From positions 186,001 through 250,000 of the forward strand of contig NZ_FNHS01000006.1 of assembly GCF_900103445.1 (NCBI RefSeq): a stretch of DNA of 64,000 nt. Reading direction: 5' to 3'. Shown one piece after another: positions 1 to 11,039 of this stretch (the first letter of the stretch is position 1; the number at the start of each line of letters is the position of its first letter). Source of the DNA: Methylobacterium phyllostachyos (GTDB taxonomy: Bacteria; Pseudomonadota; Alphaproteobacteria; Rhizobiales; Beijerinckiaceae). Both the position numbers and the translations under genes were made by a program. The notes under the pieces were generated by a model that worked only from the letters and a program-made list of their open reading frames with translations, ran no database searches and was not told where the DNA came from.

Positions 1-215
1 TGTCGCTCCCAGGACCAGCGTTGCCGGGACGACTTTAACGGTTTCGCATTCTTCCCGCGCCACAGTTCGGTATCGTGCGGGTTCCACGCCGACGGATCGC
101 GTCTTGCGTACGCGTGTCGAAAGTGTCGGACCGCAGCGCGCCGCGGAGGATTGTCGGTCGCCGCACAGGGGCTCCGGGACCTCGCGCCAAGCTCGGGTAT
201 GACAGGGGCCAAGTC

Positions 216-1277
216 TTGCGCCGGATCCTGATCCTCACCGACGAAATCGGCCGCGGCGAACGTCTGGCGCGGGATCTCGCTTCGGACGGACGTGTCAGTC
301 TCCACGACCTCTACGGTGATGAGCTGCCGCCGCCGGGAGCCGCGCTGATCGTCAGCGACGTCAGCGCTCTGACATCCGAATCCGTGCGGCGTTTGCGACG
401 AGCCCTCGCTGCGGCGCGCGGCCCCGATACCCCGTTCCTGGTTCTTATTCACGGCAATCTGAGCCGCGGCGAGATCCAGGCGACCGCCCTCGGAGCAACC
501 CGCGTGCTGCCAGCCTCGGCTGCGAGGACCCTCTTGGCCAATGCGGTCTCGGCCTTGGCGGACAGTCCCATTCAACCGGTACGGGGCGATCTTCAGCAAC
601 ACGCCACGGCGGCTCGCGATGTCTTCGCCGCGATCTTCCGCCCCGATGAGCCGCCGGCATCGGCGACGGTCAGTTCCGGTGCGGATCTGGTCAACCGCGC
701 GATCCGAGAGGCCAAGATTCGCGACTGGCTCCTGGTTGTCGCGAACTTCGACGATGCCACGCATCGCCACTGCCTCAGCGTCGCCGGACTCGCCGCCGAC
801 TTCGCTCGGACGCTGGGTCTCAACGAGAACGATGCGCGCTACCTCATCAAGGGCGCGCTGCTCCATGACATCGGCAAGGCGAAGATCTCGCGCGCCATCC
901 TGAACAAGCCGGCGCCCCTGACGCTGGCCGAGCGGCGCGAGATGGACCGCCATCCCGTCATTGGCCACGCCATGCTGGTGAACGAGGGTTACGACGCCCT
1001 CACGCTGGCGGTCGTCCGCTCGCACCATGAGTATCTCGACGGTTCGGGCTACCCAGATGGCCTGCGCGGTCAGGAGATCCCGGACCTCGTGCGGCTGATC
1101 ACGATCACCGACATCTTCGCGGCGCTCATCGAAGCGCGGCCCTACAAGGCGCCGAAGCCTGCCCAGGAAGCCTACGCGATCCTGAAAGCTATGGGCGGCA
1201 AGCTCGATGCCGATTTCGTGCGGGCCTTCGCCGCCGTCGCCGCGGCGTGCGAACTGCCGTACCGCGCCTCCGCCTGA
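216..1277 (+). CDS. HD-GYP domain protein, probable c-di-GMP phosphodiesterase
   Basis: The product is about 353 residues. The first 120 resemble a degenerate receiver-like domain. The C-terminal half is an HD-GYP domain with the metal-binding HD pair near residue 219 (LLHDIGKAKI) and a HHEYLDGSGYPDGL block near residue 278. Family members hydrolyse the second messenger c-di-GMP in the cytoplasm. The frame is open further upstream, to 75, but similarity to a domain begins at LRRILIL, so the TTG at 216 is preferred; this start is uncertain. The gene converges on lpxC, whose stop lies 15 bases away. Activity is inferred from the motifs only. Confidence 0.8.
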   Translation: MRRILILTDEIGRGERLARDLASDGRVSLHDLYGDELPPPGAALIVSDVSALTSESVRRLRRALAAARGPDTPFLVLIHGNLSRGEIQATALGATRVLPASAARTLLANAVSALADSPIQPVRGDLQQHATAARDVFAAIFRPDEPPASATVSSGADLVNRAIREAKIRDWLLVVANFDDATHRHCLSVAGLAADFARTLGLNENDARYLIKGALLHDIGKAKISRAILNKPAPLTLAERREMDRHPVIGHAMLVNEGYDALTLAVVRSHHEYLDGSGYPDGLRGQEIPDLVRLITITDIFAALIEARPYKAPKPAQEAYAILKAMGGKLDADFVRAFAAVAAACELPYRASA

Positions 1278-1291
1278 TCGGCAGGCCCGAA

Positions 1292-2233
1292 TCAGGCCAG
1301 TTCCCAGGCGGCCGTGTCTCGCATCAGGGCCGCGACGAGGGCGTGATTGAGTTCGTGCCCGGTGTGATGGGCGGTAACCCGTCCCTCGATTGGATGGCCC
1401 GTCAGGTACAGGTCGCCGATCAAGTCCAGCACACGGTGGCGCACCGGCTCGCCGGGGAGGCGCATGCCGCCGAGCACACGGTCACGGACGAGGAGCGCGG
1501 CCGAGCGACGGGAGACGCCCTGGAGGAAGTCCTTGCCCGTCACGTAGCCGAAGGCACGGCCCGCCATGGCACGCATGTACCGTCCGAAGCTGCGCGATGG
1601 TGCGATCTCGCGCTCGAACGTCTCGGGCGTAATGTACCCCGACCAGTCGATCGCGCCGAAATGCGCGAGCGCGATGTGTCCGGTTACGTGCAGGCCCATT
1701 CCGGGTTCGATCCGGATATGACGCCGGCCCTGCGTGACGCAGACGGGGCGAAGCATCCGGATCGGCCGGCGGATTTGAGCCTGCTCGCTCCGGCCGGCAG
1801 CGCAGATGGCCTCGCACCAGGGCTTCGCACTGCCATCGAAGATCGGGAGTTCGTCCGCATCGATCTCGATCAGGACGTTGTCGATGCGGAGGGCGTTCAG
1901 GGACGCCATCAGGTGCTCGATGGTTCTGACCAGGATGCCTTCGCGCCGGAGGGCTGAGGAGAGCGGCTGCGATTCCCGATATTGCCAGAGCGCCGGCACA
2001 TCGACGGCGTGTCTGTCCGTCAATCGGCGGCGGAAGACGATACCGTGGTCCGCCGGCGCCGGGCAGACGCGCACCGTGGCGTGCCGGCCGGAATGCAAGC
2101 TGCTCCCGGATCGCTCGAACGGGGCAGTCAAGGTCGCTTGGCGGCGGAGGACCAGCGAGGCCCTGTCGGAAGTGAAAAGCGTAGGCGACAAGTCGTGGTG
2201 CATCGAAACCGCCCGCTGCGGCAGGCTCGGCAT
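1292..2233 (-). CDS. lpxC: Divergent UDP-3-O-acyl-N-acetylglucosamine deacetylase (LpxC-like)
   Basis: LpxC removes the N-acetyl group of UDP-3-O-acyl-GlcNAc, the committed step of lipid A synthesis, using zinc. Of 313 residues, the key blocks are visible: LHSG near the N-terminus, IEHLMASL with the catalytic Glu and zinc His, RHRVLDLIGDL with the zinc His and Asp, and TGHELN with the general acid His. The usual loop of the GGSLDNAVV type is replaced by a sequence reading SRRSAALLV. No ftsZ is nearby, although alphaproteobacterial lpxC usually follows ftsZ, so this may be a paralogue. The ATG at 2233 has an AGGA about 11 bases upstream; the later Met at 2203 is an alternative start. Confidence 0.85.
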   Translation of the reverse strand: MPSLPQRAVSMHHDLSPTLFTSDRASLVLRRQATLTAPFERSGSSLHSGRHATVRVCPAPADHGIVFRRRLTDRHAVDVPALWQYRESQPLSSALRREGILVRTIEHLMASLNALRIDNVLIEIDADELPIFDGSAKPWCEAICAAGRSEQAQIRRPIRMLRPVCVTQGRRHIRIEPGMGLHVTGHIALAHFGAIDWSGYITPETFEREIAPSRSFGRYMRAMAGRAFGYVTGKDFLQGVSRRSAALLVRDRVLGGMRLPGEPVRHRVLDLIGDLYLTGHPIEGRVTAHHTGHELNHALVAALMRDTAAWELA

Positions 2234-2454
2234 GTAGCCCAAATTTCCTGATCCACGCTAATAAACTCGCGTTCACCCCGGCTTGGCTTGACCGGCCAGC
2301 CCGCGGCAGTCACGATCGGTTGGGTCCGCCGGATGGAGCGCCGCTGCCGCGGCCTTCGACATGAGCGTGCGGGCTGCTCCCGTCCCCAGATCTGCTGGCC
2401 GGCGCCCGTATGGGCAGGGACGGAGGCCGGACTGGCGTTGAGGGAACAGCATCG

Positions 2455-3141
2455 ATGGCGCGGCTGGGGACGATACCCTTCTTCAAGGATCCGGGCATCG
2501 AGCTCAGCACCTACGAGTCCCGCTGCCACTGGCGGCGATTCGATGAGAATGAGGTGCTCGTCGACTTCGACGACATTTCCACGGACGTCTACTTCATCGC
2601 CACCGGCGAGGTGCGCATCCTGAACCGGACCCAGTCCGGCAAGGAGGTGATTCTCGGCGAGATGCGCGGCGGCGCGTTCTTCGGCGAGTTGGCGGCCATC
2701 GACGGGATCGGCCGTTCCGCCAACGTCACGGCGCTGACCCGCGGCGAAGTCTGCGTCGTGCCGGCGCCAGTCTTCCGGCAGATGGTCTTCGCCTCGGAAG
2801 CGATTGCCGACCGGCTCTTCCGCCTGCTCGCCAAGCGCGTGCGCGAGTTGAACACCCGGCTGATGGAGCACGCGCTGCTCGATCTGAAGCACCGGCTCTA
2901 CGCGGAGCTGCTGCGCCTCTCGGTGCCGCGGACGGGTGCCTCGGGCGAGCGGGTGGTCTCGCCGCCACCCTACCATCACGTGCTGGCAGCCCGAATCGGA
3001 TGCCGCCGGGAGCAGGTGACGCGGGAATTCACCGCCATGGCCGCGGAGGGGCTTGTCGACCGCACCCGCGGTGCCCTCGTGCTGCGTCGACCAGATCTCC
3101 TGGAAGCGCGCGTTGCCGAGGCGCTGCGCGAGGATTCCTGA
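2455..3141 (+). CDS. Crp/Fnr-family transcriptional regulator
   Basis: The protein has about 228 residues: a cyclic-nucleotide-binding beta-roll (roughly 20-130, including GEMRGGAFFGELAAIDG), a long dimerisation helix, and a C-terminal winged helix-turn-helix (LAARIGCRREQVTREFTAMAAEGLV). It lacks the N-terminal cysteine cluster of Fnr, so it is not an obvious 4Fe-4S oxygen sensor. The ATG at 2455 has a GAGGGA about 8 bases upstream and removes a poorly conserved N-terminal stretch. It ends 4 bases before the ABC transporter ATPase gene, which suggests co-transcription and possibly control of that transporter. The ligand is unknown. Confidence 0.85.
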   Translation: MARLGTIPFFKDPGIELSTYESRCHWRRFDENEVLVDFDDISTDVYFIATGEVRILNRTQSGKEVILGEMRGGAFFGELAAIDGIGRSANVTALTRGEVCVVPAPVFRQMVFASEAIADRLFRLLAKRVRELNTRLMEHALLDLKHRLYAELLRLSVPRTGASGERVVSPPPYHHVLAARIGCRREQVTREFTAMAAEGLVDRTRGALVLRRPDLLEARVAEALREDS

Positions 3142-3145
3142 CGCC

Positions 3146-4198
3146 TTGTCGGACGTGCCGCCGCGTCTCACCGTTCGAGAACTGACCAAGAGCTTCGGCA
3201 CATACCGCGCCGTCGATGCCGTGACGCTCGATCTCGAGCCCGGCGAGTTCTTCTGCCTGCTTGGCCCATCGGGCTGCGGCAAGAGCACCCTGCTGCGCCT
3301 GATTGCTGGCTTCGAGCGACCGACCTCCGGGCAGATCCGGTTGGGCGATCAGGATCTCACGGGGCTTCCGCCGCATCGGCGGCCCGTGAACATGATGTTC
3401 CAGTCCTACGCGCTGTTCCCACACATGAGCGTGGCCGGAAATATCGGCTACGGCCTCAAGGACATGGGCCGGACTGCGGCTGCCGTGCGGGTGGCGGAGT
3501 TGCTGCGGCTCGTCCGCCTCGAAGGGTTTGGCGAGCGCCGTCCGGAGACGCTCTCCGGCGGCCAGCGCCAGCGCGTCGCCCTGGCCCGGGCGCTCGCGCG
3601 GGAACCCCAACTGCTCCTCCTCGACGAGCCGCTGGGCGCCCTCGACCGAGGTCTGCGCGAGGAGACGCAGGGCGAGTTACGCACCATCCAACGCCGCCTG
3701 GGCACCGCCTTCGTGGTCGTCACCCACGATCCGGAGGAGGCGATGATGCTGGCCGACCGGATCGGCGTCATGGAGGCGGGCCGGCTGGTCCAGGTCGCGC
3801 CGCCGATCGCGCTCTACCGGCGACCGGTCAACCGCTACGTCGCGGGGCTGCTGGGTGACGTGAACCTGCTTCCGGGGCGCCTCGGCCCTGACGCGGCGGG
3901 TGAGGTCCGCACCGTGGAGACGCCTCATGGGATCGTCCAGGGACGTACCACTTCGCTGGCGGAGGGCACGCCCGTTGTGGTTGCGGTGCGCCCGGAGGAT
4001 CTGGTCCTCGGTGCGCAGGGACTGCCGGCCACGGTGACGGAGGCGACCTTCCTGGGTGATCGACTGCGCCGGACCCTGCGCCTGCCGGACGGATCGTTCC
4101 TGCGCGCCAGCGGTCCCCCGGCCGAGGGTGATCCGCCGGCTGGGTCCGAGACCCGCGTAGCGTTCTCCGCCGACGCCGCGGCGATCTTCCCGGCATGA
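3146..4198 (+). CDS. potA: ABC transporter ATP-binding protein, spermidine/putrescine (PotA) type
   Basis: This cytoplasmic ATPase of about 350 residues energises import through the two permeases that follow. It has Walker A GPSGCGKS, Q-loop FQSYALFPHMSV, signature LSGGQRQRVALARAL, Walker B LLLLDEPLGALD and a switch His in VVTHDPEEA. A C-terminal TOBE-type domain follows (roughly 270-350, RPEDL). The best start is TTG at 3146, or GTG at 3155; both lie just after the regulator's stop. Its end overlaps the next permease start by 4 bases. Substrate is inferred from the family; iron or other small-molecule importers of the same class cannot be excluded. Confidence 0.85.
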   Translation: MSDVPPRLTVRELTKSFGTYRAVDAVTLDLEPGEFFCLLGPSGCGKSTLLRLIAGFERPTSGQIRLGDQDLTGLPPHRRPVNMMFQSYALFPHMSVAGNIGYGLKDMGRTAAAVRVAELLRLVRLEGFGERRPETLSGGQRQRVALARALAREPQLLLLDEPLGALDRGLREETQGELRTIQRRLGTAFVVVTHDPEEAMMLADRIGVMEAGRLVQVAPPIALYRRPVNRYVAGLLGDVNLLPGRLGPDAAGEVRTVETPHGIVQGRTTSLAEGTPVVVAVRPEDLVLGAQGLPATVTEATFLGDRLRRTLRLPDGSFLRASGPPAEGDPPAGSETRVAFSADAAAIFPA

Positions 4199-5112
4199 GC
4201 GGTCGATCGCGCTTTTCGTTCGACCGGCTGATCCGCCTGCCGCCCTTCGTATGGCTGGGGGCGTTCTTCCTCCTGCCCTTCGCGATCACCCTCAAGATCA
4301 GCCTGTCGGAGCCGGCGACGGCGATACCGCCCTATCTGCCGGTACTCGATTGGCGGGGTGGCCTCGATGGCTGGTCCAGCTTTCTCGAAGCCCTGAACCT
4401 CGACAATTACGCGACCCTCTACGCCGATCCCTTCTACCGCGACGCCGCATTGGGATCGCTGGGTTACGCGGCCCTTGCCAGCCTCATCCTCGTCGCCGTC
4501 GGGACGCCGTTGGCCTATGCGCTGTCCCGGGCACCGGCCCGTTGGCAGCCGCTTCTGCTCGCGCTCGTCATCGTCCCGTTCTGGACGAGCTTCCTGATTC
4601 GGATTTACGCCTGGATCGCGATCCTGAAGCCCGAGGGACTGCTCAACCTCGTTCTGCTCCGGCTCGGGCTGATTGCGCGACCGCTGACGATCCTCAACAC
4701 CGATGCGGCGGTGATCATCGGCCTCGTTTACGCCTACCTGCCGTTCATGGTGCTGCCGCTCTACGCGGTGATGAACCGGCTCGATCCGACGCTGCGGGAC
4801 GCCGCCGCAGATCTCGGGGCCTCGCCGACGCGGGTGTTCTGGAGCGTGACGCTGCCGCTGAGCCTGCCCGGTATCGCCGCCGGCGCCGCGCTGTGCTTCA
4901 TCCCGATGGTGGGTGAATTCATCATCCCCGACCTGCTCGGCAGCTCGGAGACCCTGATGCTCGGCCGCGTGCTGTGGACCGAGTTCTTCTCGAACCGCGA
5001 TTGGCCGCTCGCCTCTGCGGTCGCCGTGTTGATCCTCGCCATCGTGATCGTCCCGGTCGTGCTGTTCCGCGACAGCCTGCGCGTGGGCGAGGGAACGGGG
5101 GAGGGGCGGTGA
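4195..5112 (+). CDS. potB: ABC transporter permease, PotB type
   Basis: This inner-membrane permease has 305 residues and about six hydrophobic segments. The EAA loop that contacts the ATPase is visible (AAADLGASPTRVFWSVTLPLSLPGIAAG). It starts with ATG overlapping the ATPase stop by 4 bases, and its end overlaps the following GTG-initiated permease by 4 bases. Translational coupling of the three genes is therefore likely. By family it would form the channel with the PotC-type protein. No periplasmic binding protein gene accompanies the set in this window. Confidence 0.85.
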   Translation: MSGRSRFSFDRLIRLPPFVWLGAFFLLPFAITLKISLSEPATAIPPYLPVLDWRGGLDGWSSFLEALNLDNYATLYADPFYRDAALGSLGYAALASLILVAVGTPLAYALSRAPARWQPLLLALVIVPFWTSFLIRIYAWIAILKPEGLLNLVLLRLGLIARPLTILNTDAAVIIGLVYAYLPFMVLPLYAVMNRLDPTLRDAAADLGASPTRVFWSVTLPLSLPGIAAGAALCFIPMVGEFIIPDLLGSSETLMLGRVLWTEFFSNRDWPLASAVAVLILAIVIVPVVLFRDSLRVGEGTGEGR

Positions 5113-5882
5113 CCTGGGTGACGCGGACTGCCCTCGTGGTCGGGCTCGGCTTCCTCTACGCGCCGATCGTGGTGCTGATCGGCTACTCGTTCAACGCCTC
5201 GCCCCTCGTGACGGTCTGGGGCGGATTCTCGACCCGCTGGTACGCGACCCTGCTGGCCGATGCTCCCCTGCTCGCCTCGGCGTGGGTGTCGCTTGAGGTC
5301 GCGATTCTGGCGAGCCTGATCGCCACGCTGCTCGGCACCCTGGCGGCACTGGTCCTGGAGCGGCAGCGCCGCTTCCGCGGCCGGGCGCTGTTCACCGGCC
5401 TCGTCCTCGGACCGATCGTGATGCCCGAGGTGATGATCGGCTTGTCGCTCCTCCTGATGTTCATCGGCATCGGCCTGGACCGCGGCATGCTGACCATCGT
5501 CATCGCGCACGCCACCTTCTGCACCGGCTTCGTGGCCGTGGTGGTCGCCGCGCGGCTGCGCGGCCTCGACCGGTCCCTCGAAGAGGCGGCGGCGGATCTC
5601 GGCGCCCCGCCGCTTCGGGTGCTGACGACCATCACGCTGCCGCTCCTCGCACCGGCGGTGATAGCCGGCGCGCTCCTCGCCTTCACCCTGTCGCTCGACG
5701 ATCTGGTGATCGCGAGCTTCGTCTCGGGGCCGGGCTCGACGACCCTGCCGATGCGCCTCTACAGCCGGGTCCGGCTCGGTGTGAATCCCGAGATCAACGC
5801 CGCCTCGACCCTGCTGGTCGGTCTCGTGAGCGTGGTGGTGCTCGTTTCTTCGTGGCTGACCGCCCGCCGGGGCGGGGCCTGA
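5109..5882 (+). CDS. potC: ABC transporter permease, PotC type
   Basis: This is the second inner-membrane permease, about 257 residues, with a hydrophobic N-terminus and an EAA loop (AAADLGAPPLRVLTTITLPLLAPAVIAG). GTG at 5109 overlaps the stop of the PotB-type gene. The STLPMRLYSRVRLGVNPEINA region is characteristic of spermidine/putrescine permeases. It ends the transporter operon. The next gene on this strand is a small secreted protein 140 bases away, and no PotD/PotF-type binding protein follows. Confidence 0.85.
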   Translation: MTWVTRTALVVGLGFLYAPIVVLIGYSFNASPLVTVWGGFSTRWYATLLADAPLLASAWVSLEVAILASLIATLLGTLAALVLERQRRFRGRALFTGLVLGPIVMPEVMIGLSLLLMFIGIGLDRGMLTIVIAHATFCTGFVAVVVAARLRGLDRSLEEAAADLGAPPLRVLTTITLPLLAPAVIAGALLAFTLSLDDLVIASFVSGPGSTTLPMRLYSRVRLGVNPEINAASTLLVGLVSVVVLVSSWLTARRGGA

Positions 5883-6024
5883 CGCAGACCGTGACGGCCG
5901 GCGGTTTTCGGTCACGGATCGGAACCGGGATCGCATTGTGCGCTGTCGCACACGGTTACGCTTGGCCCGATCATAGTCTCGTGTGGTCCGTCATCCATAC
6001 GGAAGTTCGTGAGGCTATCTGCCC

Positions 6025-6249
6025 ATGGCACGCACGCTGACCCTGCTCACAGTGGCCACCCTTCTCGCGGCCCCCATCGCCGAAGCTCGACCGGCCCGGA
6101 CGCCGGCCAAGCCTGAACTCAGTGCCGCGATCAAAACGCGCCAGGGTGCGCTACGCGATTTCAACGCACGTATGAGCCGGCTGGATGCCCTCATGGGCGT
6201 TTCGCCAGCCACCAAGACGCGTGCGCGTTCCGCGGAGGCCGGCCGCTAA
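6025..6249 (+). CDS. Small secreted hypothetical protein
   Basis: The 74-residue product begins with a short basic end and a hydrophobic stretch ([17 protein letters not shown]) that reads as a signal peptide cleaved after AEA. The mature part would be about 54 basic residues. I recognise no family. Its stop overlaps the stop of ureG on the other strand. It is supported as a gene by the signal peptide and by codon use like its neighbours, but function is unknown. Confidence 0.5.
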   Translation: MARTLTLLTVATLLAAPIAEARPARTPAKPELSAAIKTRQGALRDFNARMSRLDALMGVSPATKTRARSAEAGR

Positions 6250-6878
6250 CCAGCACTCCGGTCGCCGCCCAGCCCACCCGCCTCCTCGATGAACCGCGCC
6301 ACGGTATCGGCGCCGGTCCCTTCGCGAAGCGAGGCGAACACGTAAGGGCGCGTCGCACGCATGCGCCGCGTATCAGCCTCCATGATCGCGAGATCTGCTC
6401 CGACGAGCGGCGCGAGGTCGGTCTTGTTGACGATCAGCAAGTCCGACCGGGTGATGCCAGGGCCGCCCTTGCGCGGGATCTTCTCTCCACCGGCCACGTC
6501 GATGACGTAGAGGGTGATGTCGGCCAGTTCCGGCGAGAAGGTTGCCGCGAGATTGTCGCCGCCGGATTCAATCAGCACCAGATCGAGCTTCGGAAACCGC
6601 CGGCTCATCTCTGCGACGGCCGCGAGGTTGATCGAGGCGTCCTCACGGATCGCGGTATGCGGGCAGCCCCCTGTCTCGACCCCGAGGATGCGCTCCTCCG
6701 GCAATGCCCCCGCCACCGTCAGGATCCGCGCATCCTCCTTGGTGTAGATGTCGTTGGTGATCGCGCAGATTTCGTAGCGATCCCGGAAGCGCTTGCAGAG
6801 CTGTTCCATCAAGGCGGTCTTGCCGGATCCGACAGGTCCGCCGATGCCGACGCGGAGGGGGCCGTTCGATGAGATCAT
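6246..6878 (-). CDS. ureG: Urease accessory GTPase UreG
   Basis: UreG is the GTPase that, with UreD and UreF, drives nickel insertion and lysine carbamylation in apo-urease. The 210 residues include the P-loop GPVGSGKT, the nickel-site Cys-Pro-His in [13 protein letters not shown], the ESGGDNL block and NKTDLAP, which confers guanine specificity. Length matches the family. It lies 9 bases downstream of ureF and closes the operon. It is one of the clearest assignments here. Confidence 0.97.
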   Translation of the reverse strand: MISSNGPLRVGIGGPVGSGKTALMEQLCKRFRDRYEICAITNDIYTKEDARILTVAGALPEERILGVETGGCPHTAIREDASINLAAVAEMSRRFPKLDLVLIESGGDNLAATFSPELADITLYVIDVAGGEKIPRKGGPGITRSDLLIVNKTDLAPLVGADLAIMEADTRRMRATRPYVFASLREGTGADTVARFIEEAGGLGGDRSAG

Positions 6879-6887
6879 GCTGCGCGC

Positions 6888-7577
6888 TCAGGATCGGAAG
6901 ATGCGGGAATACTGCGTCTCGTGCCGGAACGAGCCGAGATCGAGACGGAAAGTGCCGGCGCCGAGCGCGTCAAGATCGGCATCGCCGACGTCCTCTGCCA
7001 ATGCCACGACGCGTGCGGTCATTGTGGCGATGATTCGGGTGCCGGCTGCCTGACCGACCGGGGCCGCCCGGAGGGCCGCAGAAACGAGGTTCTGCACGAA
7101 AGCCAGGCCGTAACCTGCGAGGACCGGCGGGAGGCTCATGCCATGGGCGCCTGCCGCCGTCCCCACGGCAACGGGATAGGCAACCGGGCCCGGAAGATGC
7201 TCCGCCAAGGTGGCCAGCGCCGGATGGGGCCACGCACCGAGCGTCGCGTCGAGGAAGCTCCGCCCCTGCTGGCTGGTCTCGAGGTGCAACTCGCGAGATG
7301 GGGCGAGGGCGAGGGCGAGGTCGTTGACCTCGGTCACCGTGTCGACCGCACCGGTCCGCGCCGCCCGATGAGCGTGGGCTGCCAGGATCAGGTCGTTGCG
7401 CAGGGCGCCGCGCGCGCAGACGTCACCGAGCCAATCCGTCAGACTCGCCTCGTCGCGGACATCGCCCGCTTCGACCGCCCATTCGAGGCCATGCGAGTAG
7501 GCATAGGCTCCGACCGGATAGCCCGGGGACAGCCACGCCATCAGGCGGAGTGCGTCGTGGGCGTCAAGCGCCGGCAT
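6888..7577 (-). CDS. ureF: Urease accessory protein UreF
   Basis: UreF is the cytoplasmic scaffold that recruits UreG to the urease-UreD complex. The recognisable N-terminal core reads [21 protein letters not shown], followed by an all-helical body, giving about 229 residues. The frame is open upstream to 7754, but that extension only mirrors the ureE coding sequence. The ATG at 7577 overlaps the ureE stop by 14 bases and fits family length. The C-terminus ([13 protein letters not shown]) is typical of the family. Confidence 0.93.
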   Translation of the reverse strand: MPALDAHDALRLMAWLSPGYPVGAYAYSHGLEWAVEAGDVRDEASLTDWLGDVCARGALRNDLILAAHAHRAARTGAVDTVTEVNDLALALAPSRELHLETSQQGRSFLDATLGAWPHPALATLAEHLPGPVAYPVAVGTAAGAHGMSLPPVLAGYGLAFVQNLVSAALRAAPVGQAAGTRIIATMTARVVALAEDVGDADLDALGAGTFRLDLGSFRHETQYSRIFRS

Positions 7578-8073
7578 GATGGTGATGACCGCCCGGCGCA
7601 TGGTCGTGGTCGTGCGCATGCCCGTGCCCGTGCGCATGGCCGCCGGCATAGGCGCCGCCTTCCGGCCGGAATGGTCGCTCCACCGCCTCGGCGCTGCCGC
7701 CGAGCCCGCGCACCATCTCGGCCAGGACGTGGTCGTCGGCGATCCAGACGGCATCTACACCGATTTCGGCGGGGATGTGCCGGTTGCCGATATGCCAGAT
7801 GAGGCGTCGGAGCGCGTGCTCGCTCGGTGCCCGGATCTCCAGGAGACGCTCCGGCGCCGCCTCGACCCAGACGAGCCGGCCGTCCTCCAGAACCAACGCG
7901 TCGCCGTCGTCCAGTACGGTCGCTTCCGGGAGATCGAGCAGGAAGCCGGTCCCGCCGAGGCCACGCATGGCGACACGGCGGCGATGCCGGTCGCCATGGT
8001 CGAGGACCACCCGATCGACGATTTCGCCGCCGGAGAGGTCGTCCCTGCGGAGGACGCGTGTGGCGCGGATCAT
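7564..8073 (-). CDS. ureE: Urease nickel metallochaperone UreE
   Basis: UreE delivers nickel to the UreG complex. The 169 residues show the N-terminal beta domain, a C-terminal ferredoxin-like metal-binding domain ([14 protein letters not shown], with the conserved interface His), and a His-rich tail with about a dozen His residues from roughly residue 143 on. Such tails store nickel. The gene overlaps ureF. A frameshifted DUF29 gene separates it from ureC, which breaks the tight spacing seen in the rest of the operon. Confidence 0.95.
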   Translation of the reverse strand: MIRATRVLRRDDLSGGEIVDRVVLDHGDRHRRRVAMRGLGGTGFLLDLPEATVLDDGDALVLEDGRLVWVEAAPERLLEIRAPSEHALRRLIWHIGNRHIPAEIGVDAVWIADDHVLAEMVRGLGGSAEAVERPFRPEGGAYAGGHAHGHGHAHDHDHAPGGHHHHAGA

Positions 8074-8077
8074 CGGG

Positions 8078-8558
8078 TCATCGAGCCAGGGACCTCGGCT
8101 CGCGCGGCATGTACTCCACGTCCTGCACCTGCTTGCTCGAGAAAGGCGGCCGCCTGGGGAAGAGCGTCAGATCGCTGCCGGTTTCCTTCGCCGCGAGCAG
8201 GCGACCGGCGAGATGGCATTCCTCGAACACAACAGCGGGATAGCGCTCCAGGCTTGGGCTGCCCTCGATGACCCGTGCGATCCGCTTGCGCTCTTCTAAG
8301 ATCGTGCCGACCCAGTGGCTGTTCCGGTTGACAGGCTGATACATCCTTTCGAGCAGATGCCCGATCCGATTTATCGAGACGGCTCTCGATCTGCTGCCGT
8401 TCGCTGCCTCCCACGCTCAAGATCTCGTCCATCAGGTTCGGAACATCGAGTTGATTGAAGCGACGCTCGCGCAGCAACCGCGCCTGCGCCTCGGTCCAGG
8501 CGCACAGATCCATCTCATACAGGCTGCCGACACCACGGGCTTTGAGCACGGCCTTCAT
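8078..8558 (-). pseudogene. Frameshifted DUF29-family gene inside the urease operon
   Basis: From the ATG at 8558 (AGGAGG 9 bases upstream) the first 62 residues match the DUF29 N-terminus (SLYEMDLCAWTEAQARLLRE, then LDVPNLMDEI and ESRL). That frame then loses similarity. The family's C-terminal half (IGHLLERMYQP, TILEERKRIARVI, LFPRR) continues one frame over and stops at 8078. The break lies at about 8361-8375, and spacing between ESRL and HLLE fits one extra base. This could be a true inactivation or a sequence error. DUF29 function is unknown. Confidence 0.8.
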
Positions 8559-8594
8559 GATGACGGCCCTCCTGTCACGCGGCCGGATCGTATT

Positions 8595-10324
<1,730 letters not shown>

Positions 10325-10328
<4 letters not shown>

Positions 10329-10945
10329 AGCTTGCCCATCACGTCGCCGCGGAAACCGTAGACGGTGCGCCCGCCGGAGAGGGGCACCAGCGTGACCTCC
10401 TGGGTCGAGCCCGGCTCGAAGCGCACGGCCGTGCCGGGGGCGATGTCGAGGCGTTTGCCGCGGGCCTGCTCGCGCGCGAAGACGAGGCCCGGATTGACTT
10501 CGAAGAAGTGGTAGTGGGAGCCGACCTGGATCGGCCGGTCGCCCGTATTGGCCACCTCGATCACGGTACGCTCGGCGCCGGCATTGAAGACGATCTCGCC
10601 CGGCTGCGTCGTCACCGTGCCGGGTATGGCCGCGGAGGCTGCGCCGCGGATCGGGTGATGCACGGTGACGAGCTTGGTGCCGTCCGGGAAGGTCGCCTCG
10701 ACCTGGATGTCGGGGATCATCTCGGACACGCCCTCCATGACCTGATCGGCCGTGAGGACGGCGGCGCCGGCCTGCATCAACTCGGCGACGGTGCGGCCGT
10801 CGCGGGCACCCTCGACCACGAAGTCCGTGATCAGCGCCACGGCTTCCGGGTGGTTGAGCTTGACGCCGCGCGCCAGACGGTTGCGCGCCACCTGCGCCGC
10901 CATGGCGATCAGCAGCTTGTCCTTTTCTCGGGGTGTCAGCAGCAC
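10325..10945 (-). CDS. ureAB: Fused urease gamma-beta subunit (UreA-UreB)
   Basis: The 206-residue protein joins the gamma subunit (residues 1-100, starting [19 protein letters not shown]) to the beta subunit (about 105-206, [37 protein letters not shown]). Most bacteria encode these separately; Helicobacter-type ureases and some alphaproteobacteria have fused versions. GTG at 10945 with GAGG 8 bases upstream is preferred to the ATG at 10984, because family similarity starts there. It is the first urease gene; no ureD precedes it. Confidence 0.93.
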
Positions 10946-11039
10946 GGGCAACCTCGTTGTCGCGACCGCCCGAGCAAGGATCATGCGCGCGGCGCGGTCA
11001 AGGGCGAGGCAGGCCGCCTGGAGCGGTCCGAATCGAATG

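Noticed and set aside
7580..7660. Short tandem-like repeat rich in CAT/CAC on the minus strand
   Set aside because: It encodes the His-rich nickel-binding tail of UreE, so it is explained by protein sequence.
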